DNA from: Blepharisma japonicum
Taxonomy: Eukaryota; Ciliophora; Heterotrichea; Heterotrichida; Blepharismidae
Assembly: GCA_949751835.1 (NCBI GenBank)
Contig: CATKHK010000006.1
Span: 620,001 to 684,000 of the forward strand
Direction of reading: 5' to 3'
Length of the DNA stretch: 64,000 nucleotides
A program made the position numbers and the translations under genes. Below are positions 56,490 to 64,000 of the stretch, piece by piece. The notes under the pieces were generated by a model. The model was not told where the DNA came from. It did no database searches and was given only the letters and a program-made list of their open reading frames with translations. The stretch's first letter is position 1; each line of letters opens with the position of its first letter.

Positions 56490-57215
56490 CTACTTATCTT
56501 TCTTAATCTCCACAAACCAAGGCAAACTTTGTCCTGTTTTGCACCTTATTTTGTACTCTCTATATCTTTTCTTCACAATAAAATACATAGTATACGCCCA
56601 CTTAAAAGATTGCATTTCTAATAGAAATCCCATAAGTCTTATTAGCCAAAAAACATTCCATGATGTTACAACTCCATAAGTTATAGGCGGTCCAAGAATA
56701 AATCTCCCAATGAAGAAGGCTATGATAAAGACTAATTCAGCAATTAAATGAGACTTGGTTTCCTTTTGCCCAGTGCACTTTAGAATTTCTTTTATATGTA
56801 AGAATGGATTAGAAACCTCAGCAAAAAAAGTTCCATGCATAATTTCGATTGTCCCATATGTTCCTGAAACTCCAGCTAATTCTCCAATAATTGTAAGACC
56901 ATGGTGAAGCATAATAAAATTGTCATAGATCCCAAATTTCCACATACATAAGGTATCATATATAAAGTAGCCTAAAGAAATCGCAATTACCGTGATTTCA
57001 AAGTCGTTATTTAGGTCTCCCATTCGCCGGCCAGAAGAAATTGCCATTGTGGTTGAGACAAGTAAAAAGAGTCCATGGATGAAGGAAACAATGCGATTTC
57101 GGAAATCCCAAAGCTCTTTGGTAGGCAAATTTATATTGACTACCAAAGATACAAGGATAAACACGATTGTCCATACAGGAGCTGAAAGGACAGCTACCAG
57201 TAGAGGATTAACCAT
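56490..57215 (-). CDS. TLC-domain multi-pass membrane protein, copy C (diverged)
   Basis: 241 residues, same layout as the tandem pair: ELWDFRNRIVSFIHGLFLL, GYFIYDTLCMWKFGIYDNFIMLHHGLTIIG, NPFLHIKEILKCTGQKETK and GRFILGPPITYGVVTSWNVFW are conserved. Identity to copies A/B is roughly half by eye, so it is an older paralog. It lies 187 nt downstream of a Kelch gene on the same strand, the same pairing as at 40.8-43 kb. Confidence 0.85.
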   Translation of the reverse strand: MVNPLLVAVLSAPVWTIVFILVSLVVNINLPTKELWDFRNRIVSFIHGLFLLVSTTMAISSGRRMGDLNNDFEITVIAISLGYFIYDTLCMWKFGIYDNFIMLHHGLTIIGELAGVSGTYGTIEIMHGTFFAEVSNPFLHIKEILKCTGQKETKSHLIAELVFIIAFFIGRFILGPPITYGVVTSWNVFWLIRLMGFLLEMQSFKWAYTMYFIVKKRYREYKIRCKTGQSLPWFVEIKKDK

Positions 57216-57401
57216 GTTTTATAATAGTAAATATCTAATTTTAGGTTCATTTTAATAATAAAACTTTGCTGGTTTGAAATTTATATCATATTTTACTTAT
57301 GTGGAAATTAATCTGGATTAATTGCTAATTATGAAAATATAAAAATTAGATATGGCAAATTTTTAAATTTGATAATTAAATGGAAATAAATTATGGATTT
57401 A

Positions 57402-58658
57402 TTAAACTTGGGTCACTGTTATTTGGAAAGTGTTCATATCGAATTTATATATTTTATCAGTATAGTCCATAAAATAGCAATTATGATTTAAATAAACTTG
57501 ATATGCTGCTCTAAAGTGAAAGCTAGTCTGCAATGTCCCTATAACTTCTCAATTGCTCAGTTGATTTGGCTCACTTTCATATATATTTTTGGATGATTCG
57601 ATTAAAAATATTCGATTTTCTGCTTGAAGTAAGACTTTGCTCGTATTTATTGCAAAGCTGAGATAAATCTCATCATATATATCTTGATTATGATTGTATG
57701 AATATAGTTTTTTGCTTTGATAAACAACAAAAACAATTCCACAATTTCCTGCAAGACATGAAACATGACTTAGATTTTCCTTCAGAGGGCAAGTTTTATA
57801 CCACTTATCAGTTGATAGCTCATATTTTGCTGCTTGATTTCATGAAACACCAGCAGCATTTCATCCTCCAAATAAGTAAATAAAGCCATCATGATGCACA
57901 GCACCCATACCCACTGATGGATCTCCATCTGAAAGCTGTTTAATAGAGCTATCCGAGTATAATATAAATGCTGTTCTTGATGAAGGATTATTGCCATAGC
58001 AAAATATAGATTTATCAGGAAGAAGGCACATAGAAATACCATTAGAAGAACTAACATTGCTTTGAAGAGTACCTACCTGCTGTTCAGACTTTGAAAAATT
58101 GGTTAAATTTACTCTAATTGAGTTTTTTGTGTTAGCCCTAAAAAATACAATTTCATTATTTTCAAAAGTATTGATTTTATCTTCTTTGCTAAAGCCAAAA
58201 TCCGAATAATTGAAGCCACACCCAAATTCATTTAATTTTTTTCGGGCACTATCTAAATCTAAAATTAATAGTTTTTCAAATGGATTTTGATTTATCTTTG
58301 GTACTTTTTTAATAGGGTATATATTTTTAATTAAATCAACTTGATTTTTTCTTATTTTTTCGATATTTTCTAGTGCTTTATTAAGTGACAATTTTAATTC
58401 TTGTATTTTTTTATATATTTCTTTGATTAATTTTTCTTTTATATCAAGCAATTCTTTTGATAATTTGTGCATTTCTTCAATTATGAGTTCTTTATTTTTT
58501 TGATTTATTTTTAATTTCAAGGATTCAAATCTGTGCTCTTCAATAGAGGCGGCTAGAACATGTTGGCACATATGGATACTGCAAGAATGGCTGATAGGAT
58601 CCGTGCATTTGCAGAAAACTTTGACTTTATTTTTGCATCCTTGCTTTCAGCACTCCAT
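57402..58658 (-). CDS. Finger/coiled-coil/Kelch protein, copy 1 (418 aa)
   Basis: Starts MECWKQGCKNKVKVFCKC (the Trp is TGA). Residues 1-40 carry Cys/His pairs (C3, C8, C-K-C, SC, H, C-H) resembling a B-box-like zinc finger. Residues about 45-110 are a Lys/Glu coiled coil (ELRIIEEMHKLSKELLDIKE, then YKKIQELKLSLNKALENIEKI). Residues about 165 onward are a Kelch-like propeller: ISMCLLPDKSIFCYGNN, MGAVHHDGFIYLFGGWNAAG and later blades. TGA at 57861-57863 is Trp after FGG. The protein ends TMTQV- style (NSDP equivalent TVTQV). Copies share the same ends and length. Such B-box/coiled-coil/propeller layouts resemble TRIM-like adaptors without a RING (inference). Confidence 0.85.
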
Positions 58659-58829
58659 AATTAAGATAAAAATTATAGATTCTAGAATATGAGTTAATAA
58701 TAAAAGCAATTGTATTCTCGATTATTTAATATATTTTACTTATTAACATTCGAGATTTACCCTTCATGGAGCAGACCAGATCCATCCTAATGAAGTTGAA
58801 TTCAGTGCATAAATTAAATTATGGATATA

Positions 58830-60086
58830 TTAAAGCTGGGTCATCGTTAATTGTAAGCTGTTCATATCAAATTTGTATATTTTGCAACTTCCGTCCATAA
58901 AATAGCAATTATGATTGAAATAAACTTGATATGCTGCTCTGTAATTAAAGCTAATTTGATATGTTCCTATAATTTTTCAATTGCATAGTTGATTTGGCTC
59001 GCTTTCATATATATTTTTGGATGATTCGATTAAAAATATTCGATTTTCTGCCTGAAGCAAGACTTTGCTATTATATACTGCAAAGTTGTTATAAATCTCA
59101 TTATAAGTATCTTGATTATGATTGTATGAATATAGTTTGCTACATTGATAGCTAACAAATATAATTCCATAATTTCCTGCAAGACATGAAACATAACTTA
59201 GATTTTCCTTCAGAGAGCAAATTTTATACCACTTATTAGTTGATAGCTCATATTTTGCTGCTTGCTTTCATGGACTGCCTTTAGCATTTCATCCTCCAAA
59301 TAAGTAAATAAATCCATCATGATGTACAGCACCCATACCCGCCGATGGATTTCCATCTGAAAGCTGTTTAATACTGTTATCCGGATATAATATAAACGCT
59401 GTTCCGGAAATAGGATAATTGCCATAGCAAAATATAGATTTATCAGGAAGAAGACACATAGAAATATAATACGGATAATCTATATTTCTTTGAAGAATAT
59501 CTAATTCCTGTTCAGACTTTGAAAAATTGTTTAAATTGACTCTAACTGAGTTTTTTGTGTTAGCCCTAAAAAATACAATTTCATCATTTTCAACAGTATC
59601 GATTCTATCTGTTTTGTTGAAATCAAAATCTGAAGGATTAAAACTACACCCAAGTTCACCCAATTGTTTTCGGGCACTATCTGGGTCTAAACTTAATAAT
59701 TTTTCAACTGAATTTTGATTTATTATTGGTATCGATTTTATTGAGTATATCTTTCTAATTAAATCAGCTTGATTTATTCTAATTTTTTCAATATTTGCTA
59801 TTTCTTTAATAAGCGACAATTTTAATGCTTCTATTTTCTTATATGTTTCTTTGATTAAGTTTTCTTTAATATAAAGCAATTCTTTTGATAATTTGAGCAG
59901 TTCTTCAATTATGAGTTCTTTATTTTTTTGATTTATTTTTAATATCAAGGATTCAAGCCTGTGCTCTTCAATAGGAGAAGCTTGGGTATGCTCGCATACA
60001 TGGTTTTTGCAAGAGTAGCTGACAGGATTCGTGCATTTGCAGAAAAATTTCACTTTATTTTTGCATCCTTGCTTTCAGCACTCCAT
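58830..60086 (-). CDS. Finger/coiled-coil/Kelch protein, copy 2 (418 aa)
   Basis: Same length and layout as copy 1, intact. N-terminus MECWKQGCKNKVKFFCKCTNPVSYSC; coiled coil ELLKLSKELLYIKENLIKETYKKIEALKLS; DSARKQLGELGCSFNPSDFDF, then EIVFFRANTKNSVRVNLNNFSKSEQ and propeller blades. Reading TGA as Trp at 59289-59291 continues FGGWNAKGSPW. C-terminus LTMTQL. High similarity to copies 3 and 4 across coding sequence and parts of the flanks. Confidence 0.85.
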
Positions 60087-60114
60087 GATTAAGATAAATT
60101 TATTAATTCAAGAA

Positions 60115-60560
60115 AATGATATGCTACTCTTCTACTATAGTTAATATGCGATACTCATATAAATTTTCAATTGCTCAGTTTGATTTGGCTCACTTCATAT
60201 ATATTTTTGGATGATTCGATTAAAAATATTCGTCTTTCTGCCCGGGGCAAAACTTTAGAAGTAATTCATAATTTCCTAGAAAACATAAAACTTGAGTTAG
60301 ATTTTCCTTGAAGAGGCTAATTTATATTCTCTGCTGGATTTTTCTTATTATTTTAATACCTTAATAATCTCAAAACCTATAAATACTTAGCCCAATATGG
60401 AAAATTTCTTAATATTCCAAAAATATACTGCAAATCATTTCTCTGATGATACCACTTATCAGTAATAGTTCATATTTTTCTGCTTGATTTCATGAATTAT
60501 CTGAAACATTTCATTCTCCAAATAAGTAAATAAAGTATCATGAAGCGCATTACCCATTTT
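60115..60560 (-). pseudogene. Decayed Kelch fragment with an unrelated 120-nt insert
   Basis: Matches the C-terminal half of the finger/coiled-coil/Kelch genes (CAATTGCTCAGTTTGATTTGG to the FGG blade near 60530) with indels and stops. Between about 60325 and 60445 lies sequence that has no counterpart in the intact copies, with a GCCCAATATGG motif. The rest of the gene is missing. Confidence 0.7.
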
Positions 60561-60574
60561 GCCTAATAGATCAT

Positions 60575-60889
60575 GATGAAGGATGATTAAATTATCATAG
60601 TTTGAAAATTTCTGCATGTGTAATATATATTATTTATAAAATAGCCTAAAGAAATTGCAATTGCCATAATTTCTAATTCGTCACTTGAGTCTCCCATTCA
60701 TTGGCCAGCAGATTGCCATTGTAGTTGAAGCAAATAAAAAGAGTCCATGGATGAAGGAAATAATTCGATTTTGGAAATCTCAAAGCTTTTGGAAGGCAAA
60801 TTTATATTTACTACCTGAAATGGAGAGATAACACGATTGTCCATAGGAGCTGAAAGAAGAGCTACGAGTATAGGATTAACAATGTTTTA
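60575..60889 (-). pseudogene. Decayed TLC-gene fragment
   Basis: Minus-strand match to the first half of copy C (about 56905-57216), including the stretch for RNRIVSFIHGLF and GRRMGDLNND, with many indels. Together with the Kelch fragment at its left it marks a lost TLC-Kelch unit. Confidence 0.8.
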
Positions 60890-61064
60890 TAAGATTAAAT
60901 ATTTACTTTTAAATTTAATGTAATAAGAAGCGTTGTTTAGTTTGAATTTTTATATACATTTTTTACTAGTATGAAAATCAATTTGGATTAATTATTAAGT
61001 TAAAATATAATAATTCTATATGTCACAATTTGAAAATAAATTAATTTACAGGAATTAAGATGGA

Positions 61065-62294
61065 TTAAACTTGAGTCATAGTTAATTGCTTGGTGTTTAT
61101 ATCAAATTTATATATTTTGCATCCTTTGCCCATAAAAAAGCAATTATGATTGAAATAAACTTGATAAGCTGCTCTGTAATTATAGTTAATCTGAAATTTT
61201 CCTATAATCTTTCAATTATTTAGTTGATTTGGCTCACTTTCATATATATTTTTTGAGGATTCGATTAAAAATATTCTATTTTCTGCTTGAAGCAAGACTT
61301 TGCTATTATCTGCTACAAAATTTTTATAAATCTTATTATGAGTATCTTGATTATGATTGTATGAATATAGTTTGCTACTTTCAAAGCCAACAAATATAAT
61401 TCCATAATTTCCTGCAAGACATGAAACATTACATAGATCTCTATTCAGACAGCAAATTTTATACCACTTATTAGAAGATAGCTCATATTTTACTGCTTGA
61501 TTTCATGGACTACCTTCAGCATTTAATCCTCCGAATAAGTAAATAAAGCCATCATAATACACAGCACCCATACCCGCTGATGGATCTCCATCTGAAAGTT
61601 CTTTATAAGTGCTATCTGGATATAATATAAACGCTCTTCCAGTTGCAGGATAATTGCCATAGCAAAATATCGATTTATCAGGGAGAAGACACATAGAAAT
61701 ACAATTAGAACGAGCAACATTGCTTTTAAGAATATCTATCTTCTGCTCAAACTTTGAAAAATTGTTTAAATTTACTCTAACTGAGCTTTTTGTGTTAGTC
61801 CTAAAAAATACAATTTCATGATTTTCGAAATCAAAATTTAAAGGATTAAAACTGCACCCAAATTCATCCAATTGTTTTCGGGCACTATCTAAATCTAAGC
61901 TTAAAAGTTTTTCGAGTGGATTTAGATTGAGTGCTGGTATTGATTTTATAGAATAAAGCTTTCTAATTAAATCAGCTTGATTTATTCTAATTTTTTCAAT
62001 GTTTTCCAGCGCTTTAATAAGTGACAATTTTAATTCTTCTATTTTCTTATATGTTTCTTTGATTAAGTTTTCTTTTTTATCAAGCAATTCTTTTGATAAT
62101 TTGCGTAGCTCTTCAATCATGAGTTCTTTATTTTTTTGATTGACTTTTAATTTCAAGATTTCATACCTGTCCTCTTTAATAAAAGAAGCTTGAGTATGCT
62201 CGTATATATGGATTTCGCAAGAGTAGCTTACAGGATCCGCCCATTTGAAGTAAACTTTGACTTCATTTTTGCATCCTTGCTTCCAACACTCCAT
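61065..62294 (-). CDS. Finger/coiled-coil/Kelch protein, copy 3 (409 aa)
   Basis: MECWKQGCKNEVKVYFKWADPVSYSC: the internal C-K-C of other copies is here F-K-W, so that zinc ligand pair is lost. The coiled coil and propeller are as in copies 1, 2 and 4, ending LTMTQV. Nine residues are missing between SFNPLNFDF and ENHEIVFF, explaining the shorter length. TGA is Trp at 61503-61505. TAA stop at 61065-61067. Confidence 0.85.
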
Positions 62295-62429
62295 GATTAA
62301 GATAAATTTATAAAATTAATGAAATGAAAATAAATAAAAGATTATTCCTTAAATATTTAAATATAATTTTCTTAAGTAATTCATAATTCAGATTTTATTT
62401 AATTTCCTTCAAATTTTGATATGTGAAAC

Positions 62430-62500
62430 CTCAGTAATTCCAACAATTGTAAAACCATGTAAAGCATAATAAAGTTATCATAAATCCCACATTTTTATTG
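62430..62500 (-). pseudogene. Small TLC-gene scrap
   Basis: A stretch of about 60-70 nt matches 56880-56945 of copy C (the HHGLTIIGELAG region: CCAACAATTGTAAAACCATG, AAGCATAATAAAGTTATCAT). It sits just left of the fourth Kelch gene, repeating the TLC-next-to-Kelch order. Confidence 0.65.
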
Positions 62501-62556
62501 GCATTTATAGAGAATTTACGCATTCTATAAATTAAATTATTGAAATTTTTTATGAA

Positions 62557-63813
62557 TTAAACCTGGGTCATCGTTAATTGCAAACTGTTCATATCAAATT
62601 TATATATTTTGCAATTTCTGTCCATAAAATAGCAATTATGATTGAAATAAACTTGATATGTTGCTCTACAACCAAAGCTAGTCTTCAATTTTCCTATAAC
62701 TTTTCAATCGTGTAGTTGATTTGGCTCACTTTCATATATATTTTTATAGGATTCGATTAAAAATACTCGACTTTCAGCTTGAAGCATGACTTTGTTAGTA
62801 TTTAATGCAAAATTGAGATAAATCTCATTATAAGTATCTTGATTATAATCGTATGAATATAGTTTGCTGCTTTGATAGCCAACAAATAAAATTCCAAAAT
62901 TTCCTGCAAGACATGAAACTTGACTAAGATTTTCTTTCAGAGGGCAAATTTTATATCACTTATTAGATGATAGCTCATATTTTGCTGCTTGATTTCATGA
63001 ATTACCTGCATCATTTCATCCTCCAAATAAGTAAATAAAGCCATCATGATATACAGCACCCATGTTTCCTGATGGGTCTCCACCTGAAAGCTGTTTAAAA
63101 CTGCTATCAGGATATAATATAAACGCTGTTCCGGAAATAGGATAATTGCCGTGGCAAAATATAGATTTATCTGGGAGAAGACACATAGAAATATAATGAG
63201 GACTCTCAATATTGCTTTGAAGAATATCTACACACTGCTCAGACTTTGAAAAATTGTTTAAATTTACTCTAACTGAGTTTTTTGTGTTAGTCCTAAAAAA
63301 TACAATTTCATTTGTTTCAGCATTATCAATGCTATCATTTTTGTTGAAATCAAAAGCTGAAGGATTAAAACTACATCCAAATTCACTCAATTTTTTTCTG
63401 GCACTATCTAGATCTAAGCTTAATAGTTTTTCAACTGGATTTTGATTTATTTTTGATATTGATTTTATTGAGTAAATCTTTCTAATTAAATCAGCTTGAT
63501 TTATTCTAACTTTTTCAATATTTTTTAGTGCTTTAGTAAGTGACAAATTTAATTCTTCTATTTTCTTATAAGTTTCTTTGATTAAGTTTTCCTTTATATC
63601 AAGCAATTCTTTTGATAGCTTCTGTAACTCTTCAATTAGGGCTTTGTTGTTTCCCGGATTTATTTTTAATATCAAGGATTCAAGCCTGTGCTCTTCAACA
63701 GAAGGAGCTTGAACATGTTCGCATACATGGTTTTTGCAAGAGTAGCTGACAGGATTCGCACATTTGCAGAAAACTTTGACTTTATTTTTGCAGCCTTGCT
63801 TTCAGCACTCCAT
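62557..63813 (-). CDS. Finger/coiled-coil/Kelch protein, copy 4 (418 aa)
   Basis: Intact, same layout as copies 1 and 2. Starts at ATG 63811-63813 with MECWKQGCKNKVKVFCKCANPVSYSC (TGA as Trp4). Coiled coil LQKLSKELLDIKENLIKETYKKIEELNLSLTKAL; then NSVRVNLNNFSKSEQ, ISMCLLPDKSIFCHGN and propeller blades; TGA is Trp at 63016-63018; ends LTMTQV with TAA. Head-to-head with the inverted fragment at 63889. Confidence 0.85.
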
Positions 63814-63888
63814 GATTACGATAATTTATAGATTTAAGAAAATGAAATAATAAAGCAATGATTGATATATTAATAAAAGATATTTTTT

Positions 63889-64000
63889 AGTTCTAGCACA
63901 AAAAACTCGGTTAGGGTAAATTTAAACAATTTTTCAAAGTCTGAGCAGCAGATCGGCATTCTTCAAAGCAATATTGACTCTCCTAGTTATATTTCTATGT
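63889..64000 (+). pseudogene. Inverted partial copy of the Kelch gene, running off the window
   Basis: Plus strand reads SSSTKNSVRVNLNNFSKSEQQIGILQSNIDSPSYISM, equal to the middle of the four minus-strand copies. The first 150 residues (finger and coiled coil) are absent and no start is seen, so it is a truncated or fused copy. It is the only copy in this orientation. The rest lies beyond the window. Confidence 0.65.

Noticed and set aside
56389-56679. Plus-strand 96-residue frame
   Set aside because: Partly antisense to TLC copy C and partly an F-box remnant in the wrong frame.
57782-63209. Second minus-strand frames of 65-91 residues inside each Kelch gene
   Set aside because: They overlap the intact 409-418 residue genes in another frame, recur only because the genes are copies, and encode no plausible domain.
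1-64000. Mitochondrial or Mycoplasma origin to explain TGA as Trp
   Set aside because: Spliceosomal introns, Rab, PARP, cyclin, CHMP1 and kinesin genes are nuclear eukaryotic genes.
1-64000. Stentor as the source
   Set aside because: Stentor has 15-nt introns too but reads TGA as stop; here TGA is sense throughout.
1-64000. tRNA, rRNA, CRISPR or telomere repeats
   Set aside because: Scanned by eye in all spacers; no cloverleaf, rRNA-like block, direct-repeat array or telomeric tandem repeat was recognised. A tRNAscan run would settle the tRNA question.

Overview
The window is nuclear DNA from a heterotrich ciliate, most likely a Blepharisma-type macronuclear genome. Three things support this. 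First, TGA is read as tryptophan: at nearly every protein the open frame runs through TGA codons exactly where the family has Trp or where a domain must continue (kinase subdomain XI, PARP catalytic domain, cyclin box, RING and DHHC proteins), and only TAA and TAG end genes. Second, the spliceosomal introns are only 15 or 16 nt long. Third, DNA is AT-rich and gene-dense with short spacers. Stentor has similar tiny introns but uses the standard code. The genes are not cut by short TA-bounded inserts, which argues for somatic (MAC) rather than germline sequence.

Left part (1-38 kb) is ordinary ciliate gene space: a protein kinase, a 943-residue CxxC protein, an EEF1AKMT4-like methyltransferase, a kinesin with four tiny introns, a Rab1-like GTPase, a large cysteine-rich membrane protein, an ATP-grasp protein, a taxilin packed 8 nt behind a WGR-PARP, a cyclin, a 1720-residue PPC-repeat surface protein, CHMP1, an ankyrin-DHHC palmitoyltransferase, a MUL1-like E3 and a RING-H2 membrane E3. 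Two features break the pattern. A 2.7-kb APE-type LINE sits in the cysteine-rich gene between 15-bp direct repeats, and removing it restores a 1350-codon frame. At 22.7-24.5 kb lie two decayed host genes, an ISWI-type SNF2 ATPase and a Kv-beta-like aldo-keto reductase.

Right part (38-64 kb) is a fast-evolving, recombining region made of three repeated gene types. (a) TLC-domain membrane proteins, with a near-identical tandem pair at 38.8/40.8 kb, one more at 56.5 kb, and remnants. (b) Kelch-like proteins, one at 42.9 kb and four with an N-terminal Cys/His finger and coiled coil at 57.4-63.8 kb, plus remnants and an inverted fragment. (c) A family with a PARP-type zinc finger, an F-box and a second XPA-like Cys4 finger (44.0, 45.4, 50.0, 51.7 kb, plus remnants at 48.5 and 56.1 kb). 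Two members of (c) carry a Ras/Rab-like domain at the C-terminus. One keeps the P-loop, NKVD, ETSAK and a CaaX box but has Trp at the catalytic Gln position; the other has lost the P-loop lysine. Inside this region are also an ATXR3/SDG2-type SET gene whose last residues come from an F-box-family remnant, and a second APE-type LINE at 53.2-56.1 kb.

The PARP-finger/F-box/Rab fusion array is my best candidate for an undescribed system: predicted F-box adaptors tethered to a GTPase or pseudo-GTPase module, next to expanding Kelch and TLC genes. No rRNA, tRNA, CRISPR array or telomeric repeat was recognised.
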